Shown one piece after another: positions 1 to 6,657 of a DNA stretch of 41,654 nucleotides (positions are counted from its first letter, which is position 1; each line of letters begins with the position of its first letter). Position numbers and translations under genes: made by a program. The notes beneath the pieces are model-generated. The model saw only the letters and a list, made by a program, of their open reading frames with translations, was not told where the DNA came from and did no database searches. Source of the DNA: an uncultured Bacteroidales bacterium (GTDB lineage Bacteria > Bacteroidota > Bacteroidia > Bacteroidales > Paludibacteraceae); NCBI GenBank assembly GCA_902799875.1, contig CADCCH010000015.1, positions 1 to 41,654 of the forward strand, written 5' to 3'.

Positions 1-717
1 ATGCATGCTGCTGTGGTGTTGCCGGAAGTGAAGCCGTACAACATGAAGCGGTTGGTGGAAGCACGAGTGAACACGATTGTTCCGGGACGTCAGTTGTTCC
101 TGCCTTCGCTGCTAATGGATCTGCGTGTACAACGTAATCCGGTGGATATGCAAGGTAAGCCGATGCCGGTAATGGCACAAGTGGTGGTGCTATACCATCT
201 GCAAAAGCATAGTCTGAACGGGATGTCTGCTCAGCCTATTGCGGAGTTGATGGGTGTATCCTATCCGAACATCAACCGCGCAGTGAAATGGTTGACAGAC
301 AATCAGTTTGTGGAGTTGAGTCCAGGTCGTGAGAAGCAGATGCGGTTTATCAGTGAAGGCAAGGAACTATGGGAGCAAGCGTTGCCGGTGCTGCAGAGTC
401 CGATTGAGCGTGTGCTACGAACGGATCGAATGTTGGATGCGTATGTTTGCGGAGAGGAGGCGTTGGCTGAGTTGACGATGTTGGCAGAACCGCAGGAACG
501 GCATTGGGCCATTACGAAACAGGAAGCGCAACAGTTGGGTGCGGAGTTGCACAAGGAGTTTGGTGAGCATGTGGTGGAGGTTTGGCGCTATGATCCGAAA
601 TTGCTTGGAAACAATGGCATAGTAGATGTACTATCTTTATATCTATCTTTACGTGAAACGAAAGATGAACGCGTACATAAAGAAATCAATCATTTAATGA
701 CAGATAGACAATGGTAA
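1..717 (+). CDS. AbiEi-like winged-helix regulator/antitoxin (5' truncated by window)
   Basis: Winged-helix DNA-binding protein of the type that accompanies AbiEii nucleotidyltransferases. A helix-turn-helix is visible at about residues 75-100 (AQPIAELMGVSYPNINRAVK), followed by a wing and a C-terminal helical part. The visible protein begins inside the segment that in relatives precedes the wHTH (RRLVE.R..FIVPG.Q.FLP-like, here at about residues 16-40). I therefore think the ATG at base 1 is internal and that the true N-terminus, perhaps 90-120 residues, lies upstream. It overlaps the next gene by 7 bp, so the two are translationally coupled. Family knowledge: in type IV toxin-antitoxin/abortive-infection pairs such proteins repress the operon and neutralise the toxin genetically rather than by binding it. 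The toxin-antitoxin role here is inferred from the partner. A plain MarR-like regulator is the alternative. Confidence 0.6.
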   Translation: MHAAVVLPEVKPYNMKRLVEARVNTIVPGRQLFLPSLLMDLRVQRNPVDMQGKPMPVMAQVVVLYHLQKHSLNGMSAQPIAELMGVSYPNINRAVKWLTDNQFVELSPGREKQMRFISEGKELWEQALPVLQSPIERVLRTDRMLDAYVCGEEALAELTMLAEPQERHWAITKQEAQQLGAELHKEFGEHVVEVWRYDPKLLGNNGIVDVLSLYLSLRETKDERVHKEINHLMTDRQW

Positions 718-1475
718 CGGGATTGGAATTGTTTAAGGAGCGGTTTGCGGCATATGCGGACAGTTATGTGCTAATCGGAGGTGCGGCATGTTATGTGCAT
801 GAAGAGGCGGGTGCTCAGATGCCACGTGCCACAAAGGATCTGGATGTAGTGCTGGTGGTAGAGGCGTTGTCAGCTGATTTTGTGCGTGAGTTTTGGCAGT
901 TTGTGCGTGAAGGAGGCTATGAACGTCGTCAACGAAGCGCTGACAAACATGAGTGTTTCCGCTTCCTTAAACCGCAAGACAAGCGTTATCCGAAGCAAAT
1001 TGAGTTGTTTGCACGTGCCATAGGGGTGCTGCATATTCCTGACGATGCTCATTTGGAGCCTATACCGGCAGAGGATGAGTTGTCAAGTCTGTCGGCAATA
1101 TTGATGAACGAGAGTTATTATCGTTTTACAATAGCGCATAGTCGGTTGGAGGACGGATTGCATGTGGCAAATGCGGAGGCGCTGATATGTCTGAAGGCGA
1201 AGGCGTACAATGATTTGCGTGCACGGAAAGAGCAAGGAGGCGATGTGGATTCGGATGATATAGAGAAGCATAAGAAAGATGTGTTCCGGTTGGCACCGAT
1301 GCTGACGGAAGGAGCACGATATGCGTTGCCGGAGGAGATGGAGGCTGATATGCGGGAGTTTGTGGCGAGAGTGGCTGAGGAGTTGCCGAATGAGGATTTT
1401 CTGTGTGCAGCCGGACTTGGTGCGCAACGTGTGGAAGGATTGCTAGATGTGCTGAAAAGAGCGTATTTGGAATGA
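711..1475 (+). CDS. AbiEii-type nucleotidyltransferase (putative type IV toxin)
   Basis: 254-residue nucleotidyltransferase. The DNA polymerase beta-like active-site signature is at residues 22-46: LIGGAACYVHEE, then R-A-T-K-D-L-D (GG motif plus the DxD metal-binding pair). Downstream, KAKAYNDLRARKEQ and DIEKHKKDVFRL match the K...R...KKD helices usual in AbiEii/MNT-like proteins. Family members (AbiEii, MenT) transfer nucleotides to tRNA acceptor ends and stop translation; that activity is inferred here, not seen. The start ATG lies inside the 3' end of the upstream wHTH gene, and the stop overlaps the start of the phosphoesterase in an ATGA arrangement, so the three genes form one translational unit. 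An alternative is a non-toxic aminoglycoside-type nucleotidyltransferase. Confidence 0.7.
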   Translation: MVTGLELFKERFAAYADSYVLIGGAACYVHEEAGAQMPRATKDLDVVLVVEALSADFVREFWQFVREGGYERRQRSADKHECFRFLKPQDKRYPKQIELFARAIGVLHIPDDAHLEPIPAEDELSSLSAILMNESYYRFTIAHSRLEDGLHVANAEALICLKAKAYNDLRARKEQGGDVDSDDIEKHKKDVFRLAPMLTEGARYALPEEMEADMREFVARVAEELPNEDFLCAAGLGAQRVEGLLDVLKRAYLE

Positions 1476-2266
1476 AGCCGTGGGTGCTGACATATAAGGA
1501 TGCGAAATCGCTGGTGATATGCGGGGACATACATGGGGAGTTTGTACCGTTGGTTTATGAGATGTGTGTGCGATACGGAATGCGGGATACGCTGGTGATT
1601 GTGGCCGGAGATTGCGGATTCGGGTTTGAAAAGCCGGGTGCGTATGATCAGGTGTTTCGGCGTATCGAGAAGCGTCTGACGCAGAACAACTGCTGGATAG
1701 CGATGGTGCGTGGTAATCATGACGACCCTGCGTATTTTGCAACGGATACGGCAGGACATACGGCTGTGGAGCACTTGCGTTGGAGGACAGTGCCGGACTA
1801 TGCGGTGATTGAGGCTTGCGGACGAACGGTGCTGTGTGTCGGAGGTGCTGTGAGTGTGGATCGGCAGATTCGTTTGCAAGAGATGAGTCGGCATCCGGGG
1901 AAGGTGTATTACTGGCCGGATGAAGCAGTTCGGTATGATGCTCCGGCACTGGAGGCGATACGGGATGCCGGACTGAAAGTGGATATCGTGGTGAGTCATA
2001 CGGCTCCGTCGTTCTGTGAGTTTCAGTCGAAAAGCGGATTGGCGAGTTGGGCAAAGGATGATCCGGGATTGATTGCGGAATGTGAGGCAGAACGGCAGAC
2101 GATGGATGCGATTTTGGCACATCTGAAGCGAGATGGACATCCGTTGGAGCGGTGGTACTATGGACATTTTCATAACTCGTGGCATAGCGAGATAGATGGT
2201 GTGTGGTACAAGATGCTGGATATTATGGAGTTGCTGGAGGTGCCGAGGATAAAAGAAGAAAATTAA
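1472..2266 (+). CDS. Calcineurin-like metallophosphoesterase
   Basis: 264-residue metallophosphoesterase with the full metal-ligand set in order: GDIHGE (about residue 14), GDCGFG, GNHDDP (about 80), VSHTAPS (about 172) and YGHFH (about 230). All catalytic Asp/His/Asn positions of the fold are present, so it should be an active phosphomonoesterase or phosphodiesterase. A longer frame opens at 1403, but the ATG at 1472 overlaps the AbiEii stop by ATGA and directly precedes conserved sequence, so I start there. There is no signal peptide, so it is cytoplasmic. Coupling to an AbiEi/AbiEii pair suggests a role linked to the nucleotidyltransferase, for example removing its product, but this is inference. 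The substrate cannot be read from the sequence. Confidence 0.8.
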   Translation: MKPWVLTYKDAKSLVICGDIHGEFVPLVYEMCVRYGMRDTLVIVAGDCGFGFEKPGAYDQVFRRIEKRLTQNNCWIAMVRGNHDDPAYFATDTAGHTAVEHLRWRTVPDYAVIEACGRTVLCVGGAVSVDRQIRLQEMSRHPGKVYYWPDEAVRYDAPALEAIRDAGLKVDIVVSHTAPSFCEFQSKSGLASWAKDDPGLIAECEAERQTMDAILAHLKRDGHPLERWYYGHFHNSWHSEIDGVWYKMLDIMELLEVPRIKEEN

Positions 2267-2273
2267 ATAGAAT

Positions 2274-3533
2274 ATGAAAATAACATTGATTGCAGGTGCG
2301 CGACCCAATTTTATGAAGGTGGCACCGATTATTAAGGCGATTAAGGCGTTTAACGAGTTAAAGAATGAACGAGTTAACGAATTAAAGAGTGAAGGGATTT
2401 CTTATCGGCTGGTGCATACGGGACAGCACTATGACAAGAACATGAGTGACACGTTCTTTGAGGAGTTGGGCATTCCGGCTCCGGACGCGAATCTCGGTTG
2501 TGGTGGTGGAAGTCAGGCAGAACAAACGGCTGCTATCATGGTGGCGTTTGAGAAGGAACTCATGGCGCATCCGGCCGATGTGGTGCTGGTTGTGGGCGAT
2601 GTGACAAGCACGATGGCTTGTTCGATTGTGGCGAAGAAACTGAACACGAAAGTGTGCCACGTGGAGGCAGGAATACGAAGCTGGGACTTGACGATGCCGG
2701 AGGAGATCAACCGCATGGTGACGGACTCGTTGGCCGATTATATGTTCACAACGTCCGAAGTGGCTAACCGGAACTTGATTCGGCAAGGAGCCTTGTTAGT
2801 TGAGAGTGGAGAGTTTAGTGTTGAGAGTAGTTCGAAAGTGGATAGTGGTGAGTCTCTGCCGGAGGATAAGTATGCGAACAAACGTGTGCAGCAACGTGTT
2901 TGGCATGTGGGGAATGTGATGATTGATACCCTGTTAGCCAATCGTTCGCGGTTCCGCAAACCCGAAATTTGGGACGAGTTGAAGCTCCAGGAAAAGCAGT
3001 TTGTGGTGATGACGATGCACCGTCCGGCTAACGTGGACGAGGAGAATCACTTAAGGGCGATGATGGAGCAAATCATTGATAATGTGCATGGTATGCCGGT
3101 GATCTTCCCGATACATCCGAGGACAGCAAAATTGCTGTTAGGGGATAGGACGGCTAAAGGCCTACAGGACGCTTCGCTACAGGACGCATCGAGGATGCTA
3201 CAGGAGAGGTGGCCGAACTTGCATATCGTCGAACCGATGGGGTATCTGGAATTCAACTACTTGGTGGAACGAGCCAAAGCGGTTGTCACCGATTCCGGAG
3301 GTATTACCGAAGAGACGACGGTGATGGGTGTACCGTGTATCACGTTGCGCGACAACACCGAACGTCCGGAGACGTGTACCGTGGGGACGAATGAACTCAT
3401 CGGCACGAACCCTGCTGCTATCAAACCGGCATTGGACAAGCTGTTTGCCGGAGAATGGAAGAAGGGTGCCATTCCCGAGTTGTGGGATGGCCATACTGCG
3501 GAACGGATTATATCCATTCTCGCAGATTTGTGA
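2274..3533 (+). CDS. wecB: UDP-N-acetylglucosamine 2-epimerase (non-hydrolysing)
   Basis: Interconverts UDP-GlcNAc and UDP-ManNAc for surface-glycan synthesis in the cytoplasm. Recognisable motifs: GARPNFMK at the N-terminus, HTGQHYDKNMSD, VVGDVTSTMA, HVEAGIRSWDLTMPEEINR, MTMHRPANVDE, FPIHPRTAKLL and TDSGGITEET, all standard for the family. At 419 residues it is longer than usual relatives because three low-complexity insertions interrupt conserved sequence: about residues 24-40 (FNELKNERVNELKSE), about 176-198 (a Ser/Glu/Val-rich stretch) and about 297-312 (LQDASLQDASRMLQ). Each corresponds to a short tandem DNA repeat listed separately. The start follows the phosphoesterase stop by 7 bp. 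The stop TGA lies inside a further heptamer repeat. The frame is intact throughout, so the gene is probably functional. Confidence 0.93.
   Translation: MKITLIAGARPNFMKVAPIIKAIKAFNELKNERVNELKSEGISYRLVHTGQHYDKNMSDTFFEELGIPAPDANLGCGGGSQAEQTAAIMVAFEKELMAHPADVVLVVGDVTSTMACSIVAKKLNTKVCHVEAGIRSWDLTMPEEINRMVTDSLADYMFTTSEVANRNLIRQGALLVESGEFSVESSSKVDSGESLPEDKYANKRVQQRVWHVGNVMIDTLLANRSRFRKPEIWDELKLQEKQFVVMTMHRPANVDEENHLRAMMEQIIDNVHGMPVIFPIHPRTAKLLLGDRTAKGLQDASLQDASRMLQERWPNLHIVEPMGYLEFNYLVERAKAVVTDSGGITEETTVMGVPCITLRDNTERPETCTVGTNELIGTNPAAIKPALDKLFAGEWKKGAIPELWDGHTAERIISILADL
2352..2391 (+). repeat. Five 8-bp degenerate tandem units inside wecB
   Basis: Five consecutive octamers of the types AACGAGTT, AAAGAATG, AACGAATT and AAAGAGTG fill this interval exactly. 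They are preceded by two copies of the 9-mer ATTAAGGCG at 2331-2348. They encode the NELKNERVNELKSE insertion. Confidence 0.85.
2798..2832 (+). repeat. Five 7-bp degenerate tandem units inside wecB
   Basis: Consecutive heptamers AGTTGAG, AGTGGAG, AGTTTAG, TGTTGAG and AGTAGTT encode part of the Ser/Glu/Val-rich insertion of WecB. The period of 7 is not a multiple of 3, so each unit is read in a different frame. Confidence 0.8.
3162..3206 (+). repeat. 15-bp direct repeat plus partial third copy inside wecB
   Basis: CTACAGGACGCTTCG at 3162 is followed immediately by CTACAGGACGCATCG at 3177. A third partial copy, CTACAGGAG, lies at 3198 after 6 bp. The tract encodes the LQDASLQDASRMLQ segment of WecB. 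Confidence 0.85.
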
Positions 3534-3550
3534 TTTGTGATTTGTGATTG
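3525..3550 (+). repeat. Heptamer repeat GATTTGT across the wecB stop
   Basis: Three perfect copies of GATTTGT (3525-3545) and a partial fourth. The wecB stop codon at 3531-3533 is formed by the junction of the first two units. Confidence 0.85.
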
Positions 3551-3561
3551 CAAATTTTGTG

Positions 3562-3577
3562 AAAAGTGCACTTTTTT
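3562..3577 (+). terminator. Weak candidate terminator after wecB
   Basis: AAAAG, loop TGCA, CTTTT followed by TT. The stem is only 5 bp and A/T-rich, so it is a weak candidate. The 14 bases 3562-3575 form a perfect palindrome. Confidence 0.3.
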
Positions 3578-3597
3578 ATAAAAAAGTTGCAGAAAAA

Positions 3598-3629
3598 TTT
3601 GCGTATGTCAAAAAAAAGCAGTACCTTTG
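3598..3629 (+). promoter_or_regulatory. Bacteroidetes-type promoter of the rplM operon
   Basis: -33 box TTTG at 3598-3601, a 20-nt spacer (CGTATGTCAAAAAAAAGCAG) and -7 box TACCTTTG at 3622-3629, followed by CAGCC. Transcription should begin near 3635, which gives a leader of about 115 nt before rplM. Confidence 0.85.
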
Positions 3630-3635
3630 CAGCCG

Positions 3636-3734
3636 TTTTGTGCGCGTAGTGCGCACGGACGTGTAAAGTAACATTATATTAATCGTAAAATTGGGCGGTG
3701 CCGAGAGGCTTAATAGATGTCCGTCGATTTTACC
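3636..3734 (+). ncRNA. Candidate structured ribosomal-protein leader upstream of rplM
   Basis: Hairpin 1: GTGCGC (3640-3645), 5-nt loop, GCGCAC (3651-3656). Hairpin 2: 3685-3698 pairs with 3721-3733 over about 13 bp, including two G-U pairs and one bulged G (3695). It encloses a small GCC-GAGA-GGC hairpin (3700-3709) with a GNRA tetraloop. The long stem ends 18 nt before the rplM ATG, where it could affect ribosome access. Autogenous control by L13 or S9 is known from other bacteria; that this leader works that way is inference. Confidence 0.6.
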
Positions 3735-3751
3735 TAAAACAAACAAAATTA

Positions 3752-4207
3752 ATGGAATACAATTCTTACAAGACAGTGTCTGTAAACAAGGCTACCGCTA
3801 AGAAAGAGTGGGTAGTGGTTGACGCTGAAGGCCAGATTCTCGGCCGTATGTGCTCCAAAGTAGCTAAACTGCTGCGTGGTAAGTACAAACCGTCCTACAC
3901 TCCGAACGTGGACTGTGGTGACAACGTAATCATCGTGAACGCTGACAAAGTGCAGCTGACAGGTAACAAATGGAACGATCGCGTTTATGTTCGTTACACC
4001 GGTTTCCCTGGTGGACAGCGTGAGTTCACTCCGGCTGACCTGATGGCTAAGGGCGCTGACAAGCTCGTTCGCAAAGTAGTAAAAGGTATGCTGCCGAAGA
4101 ATCGTCTGGGTGCTCGTCAGATCACGAACCTGTACATTTTCGCAGGTGCAGAGCACAACATGCAGGCACAACAACCGAAAGTAATTGATATTAACACCCT
4201 GAAATAA
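3752..4207 (+). CDS. rplM: 50S ribosomal protein L13 (uL13)
   Basis: 151 residues, close to the family's usual length. Typical features are WVVVDAEGQILGRMCSKVAKLLRGK near the N-terminus, then DVGD-type DCGDNVIIVNADKVQLTGNK, and the FPGGQ and MLPKN..G segments. It binds 23S rRNA early in large-subunit assembly. The reading frame stays open upstream to 3698, but that part is the structured leader. I start at MEYNSYKT because it directly follows the A-rich initiation region and gives the family's normal N-terminus. It is first in the rplM-rpsI-rpsB-tsf operon, 8 bp before rpsI, and is probably controlled through the leader described at 3636-3734. Confidence 0.96.
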   Translation: MEYNSYKTVSVNKATAKKEWVVVDAEGQILGRMCSKVAKLLRGKYKPSYTPNVDCGDNVIIVNADKVQLTGNKWNDRVYVRYTGFPGGQREFTPADLMAKGADKLVRKVVKGMLPKNRLGARQITNLYIFAGAEHNMQAQQPKVIDINTLK

Positions 4208-4215
4208 TAGAAGAT

Positions 4216-4602
4216 ATGGAAACAGTTAATGCATTAGGTCGTCGTAAAGAGGCAGTAGCTCGTGTTTACGTAAATGATGGTGCCGGCAAGATTGTGATCA
4301 ATGGCCGTGACATCGAGACATATTTCCCGTCTTCTATTCTGCGCTATATCGTTCTTCAGCCGCTGAACAAGCTTGGTGTTGCTGAGAAATACGATATCAA
4401 GGCAAACCTTGACGGTGGTGGTTTCAAAGGCCAGGCAGAGGCTTTGCGTTTGGCTATCGCACGTGCGCTGGTGAAGATCAATCCGGAAGACAAGGCTGCG
4501 TTGAAGGCAGAAGGCTTCATGACTCGTGACGCTCGTGAGGTTGAGCGTAAGAAACCGGGCCAGCCGAAGGCACGTAAGCACTTCCAATTCTCCAAACGTT
4601 AA
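4216..4602 (+). CDS. rpsI: 30S ribosomal protein S9 (uS9)
   Basis: 128 residues, standard length. It opens with the family sequence ALGRRKEAVARVYV and ends with the conserved basic tail R.KKPGQPKARKHFQFSKR, which reaches into the P site of the 30S subunit. It follows rplM by 8 bp, the usual L13-S9 pairing. A large perfect hairpin starts 11 bp after the stop. Confidence 0.96.
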   Translation: METVNALGRRKEAVARVYVNDGAGKIVINGRDIETYFPSSILRYIVLQPLNKLGVAEKYDIKANLDGGGFKGQAEALRLAIARALVKINPEDKAALKAEGFMTRDAREVERKKPGQPKARKHFQFSKR

Positions 4603-4612
4603 TCGGAAGAAC

Positions 4613-4663
4613 ACTCCAAATCGTGTGGACTCCTTCGGGATTACCACACGATTGTTTTGGAGT
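4613..4663 (+). promoter_or_regulatory. 51-nt UUCG-capped hairpin between rpsI and rpsB
   Basis: ACTCCAA plus ATCGTGTGG (4613-4628) pairs with CCACACGAT (4644-4652) plus TTGGAGT (4657-4663), with TGTT bulged. The apex is TCC-TTCG-GGA (4631-4640), an extra-stable tetraloop. No U-tract follows, so it is not a classic intrinsic terminator. An attenuator, processing site or S2 leader element is plausible. I see no promoter of the local type between here and rpsB, so rpsB probably depends on read-through past this structure. Confidence 0.7.
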
Positions 4664-4773
4664 CTCAAACGCATATGCGTGCGCGTGTATTTAATAATGT
4701 ATTATGCGCGTGAACGGGAATTCCAAGATATAAGGAGCTTATTATAAACAAATTAAACACATTAAAAAACAAA

Positions 4774-5601
4774 ATGAGAACAAATTTTGATCAATTGCTC
4801 GAGGCTGGTGCACATTTTGGCCACCTCAAACGCAAATGGAACCCGGCAATGGCTCCGTACATCTACATGGAGCGTAACGGTATTCACATCATCGACTTGA
4901 ACAAGACTGTGGTTAAGGTTGACGAGGCTGCAGAAGCTTTGAAGAACCTGGCACGCAGTGGCCGTAAAGTGCTGTTCGTTGGTACGAAGAAACAGGCTCA
5001 AGAGGTTATCGCTGCTCACGCACAAGAAGTAGGCATGCCGTACATCACTGAGCGTTGGGCAGGTGGTATGTTGACTAACTTCCCGACGATCCGTAAGGCT
5101 GTGAAGAAAATGAGTCAGATCGACAAGATGACTACCGATGGTACGCTGGATAACGTTTCGAAGCGCGAGAAACTGCAAATCGCACGTCAGCGTGAGAAAC
5201 TGGAGAAGAACCTCGGTTCTATCGCTGATATGACTCGTCTGCCGAGCGCTGTATTTGTTGTTGACGTGATCAAAGAGAAGATTGCTGTTGCAGAGGCTAA
5301 CCGTCTGGGTATTCCTGTATTCGGTATCGTAGATACGAACTCGAACCCCAACAACATCGACTTCGTGATCCCGGCAAACGATGATGCAACGAAGGCTATC
5401 GACGTGATCCTCACCGCTGTTTGCGACGCTATCAAAGAGGGACTCGAAGAGCGTAAGGTAGAGAAAGCTGACGAGGAAGCTGCAGAGGCACAGGCTGCTA
5501 CTGAGGCTCCGGCTCCGAAAGAGCGTCGTCAACGTATCCGCAAGGCTGCTCCGAAAGCAGAGGCTGAGAAAGTAGCTGATTCTGCAGAGGCAGCAGAATA
5601 A
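4774..5601 (+). CDS. rpsB: 30S ribosomal protein S2 (uS2)
   Basis: 275 residues. The start (LLEAGAHFGHLKRKWNPAMAPYIY), VLFVGTKKQAQEVI, ERWAGGMLTNFPTIRK and GIVDTNSNPNNIDFVIPANDDA are family hallmarks. The C-terminal 50 residues form an Ala/Glu-rich charged tail ending in ADSAEAAE, as often seen in this phylum. It is needed for late 30S assembly and for recruiting S1. The 171-bp gap upstream holds the large hairpin. The gap to tsf is filled by a heptamer repeat. Confidence 0.96.
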   Translation: MRTNFDQLLEAGAHFGHLKRKWNPAMAPYIYMERNGIHIIDLNKTVVKVDEAAEALKNLARSGRKVLFVGTKKQAQEVIAAHAQEVGMPYITERWAGGMLTNFPTIRKAVKKMSQIDKMTTDGTLDNVSKREKLQIARQREKLEKNLGSIADMTRLPSAVFVVDVIKEKIAVAEANRLGIPVFGIVDTNSNPNNIDFVIPANDDATKAIDVILTAVCDAIKEGLEERKVEKADEEAAEAQAATEAPAPKERRQRIRKAAPKAEAEKVADSAEAAE

Positions 5602-5642
5602 TTTGACATTTGAAATTTGACATTTGAAATTTTAAATTTATA
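5601..5642 (+). repeat. Six 7-bp tandem units between rpsB and tsf
   Basis: Heptamers ATTTGAC, ATTTGAA, ATTTGAC, ATTTGAA, ATTTTAA and ATTTATA run from the last base of the rpsB stop to 5 bp before the tsf ATG. They make up nearly the whole intergenic region, including the translation-initiation region of tsf. Confidence 0.85.
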
Positions 5643-5647
5643 GAATT

Positions 5648-6640
5648 ATGGCTGTAACATTAGCAGATATCAAGAAATTACGTGACATCACCGGTGCCGG
5701 TATGATGGACGTAAAGAAGGCTTTGGAAGAAGCAAACGGTAATTTCGAGGTTGCGAAGGACTTGCTCCGCAAGCGCGGACAGGCTATCGCAGCAAAACGT
5801 AGCGATCGTGAGGCTTCGGAAGGTTGCGTGCTCGCAAAGGTGAAAGACAACTTCGGCGCTATTGTTGGCGTGAAGTGCGAGACCGACTTCGTGGCTAAGA
5901 ACGAGGACTTCGTAGGCATGGTTAAGCTGATCCTGGACGCTGCTTTGGATAACAAAGTACGTACTGCTGAGGAACTGAAGAACCTCAAAATCGGTCAGTT
6001 CACCGTAGCAGAAATCATCACGGAGCGTTCCGGTGTTACGGGTGAGAAGATGGAGCTGGCTGACTACGCATGCCTTGAGGCACCGGTAGTGGACGCTTAC
6101 AACCACCTGGGTAACAAACTGAGTTCGTTGGTTGCTGCAGAGGCAGGTGCTGACCACGAGACCGTTCACGGTATCTCGATGCAGGTAGCTGCCATGAGTC
6201 CGATCGCTTTGGACGCTGATCACGTAAGTGAGGAAGTTAAGAAGCACGAGCTCGAGGTTGCTATCGAAAAGACCAAACAGGACGAGATCAACAAAGCTGT
6301 TGAGAACGCACTGCGCAAGGCCGGTTTGAACCCGGCTCACTGCGATAGCGATGATCACATCTCTTCGAACACCGCAAAGGGTTGGCTGACTGAGGAGCAA
6401 GCTCAAGTGGCTCGTGATATCCGTGCGAAAGTTCCGGCAGAGGCAGAGGCTAACCTCGCTGCTCAGGCTAAGAAGATCGAGATGATCGCACAAGGTCGTC
6501 TGGGTAAGTTCTTGAAAGAGAACACGCTGGTTGAGCAGGCATACATCATGAGCGAGAGCAAAGAGCTCGTGAAGGATGTGCTGAAAGCGAAAAGCGTGGT
6601 TATCAAAGATTTCCGTCGTATCACGCTCGCAGCTGAGTAA
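5648..6640 (+). CDS. tsf: Elongation factor Ts
   Basis: 330 residues, the longer form usual in Bacteroidetes. The N-terminal UBA-like part (DIKKLRDITGAGMMDVKKALEEANGN) and the TDFVAKN motif that contacts EF-Tu are present. The C-terminal part IAQGRLGKFLKENTLVEQ is also family-typical. It acts in the cytosol as nucleotide-exchange factor for EF-Tu. It is co-transcribed with rpsB, and its upstream region consists almost entirely of a period-7 repeat. Confidence 0.96.
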   Translation: MAVTLADIKKLRDITGAGMMDVKKALEEANGNFEVAKDLLRKRGQAIAAKRSDREASEGCVLAKVKDNFGAIVGVKCETDFVAKNEDFVGMVKLILDAALDNKVRTAEELKNLKIGQFTVAEIITERSGVTGEKMELADYACLEAPVVDAYNHLGNKLSSLVAAEAGADHETVHGISMQVAAMSPIALDADHVSEEVKKHELEVAIEKTKQDEINKAVENALRKAGLNPAHCDSDDHISSNTAKGWLTEEQAQVARDIRAKVPAEAEANLAAQAKKIEMIAQGRLGKFLKENTLVEQAYIMSESKELVKDVLKAKSVVIKDFRRITLAAE

Positions 6641-6657
6641 TTAAACAAATTTTTCAG

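Noticed and set aside
1118..2308. 396-codon open frame on the minus strand
   Set aside because: Antisense shadow of the AbiEii and phosphoesterase genes, which have clear motifs. The minus-strand product is of low complexity and shows no domain.
3640..3656. GTGCGC hairpin as intrinsic terminator of wecB
   Set aside because: It lies downstream of the rplM promoter and has no T-run after it, so it belongs to the leader.
3698..3751. 18-codon N-terminal extension of L13
   Set aside because: The extension lies within the structured leader and is absent from the family.
2352..5642. CRISPR array among the short repeats
   Set aside because: The repeats are directly contiguous units of 7-15 bp without unique spacers, and no cas genes are present.
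4762..6493. Long minus-strand frames opposite rpsB and tsf
   Set aside because: They lie fully against highly conserved ribosomal protein and EF-Ts genes and look like codon-bias shadows.
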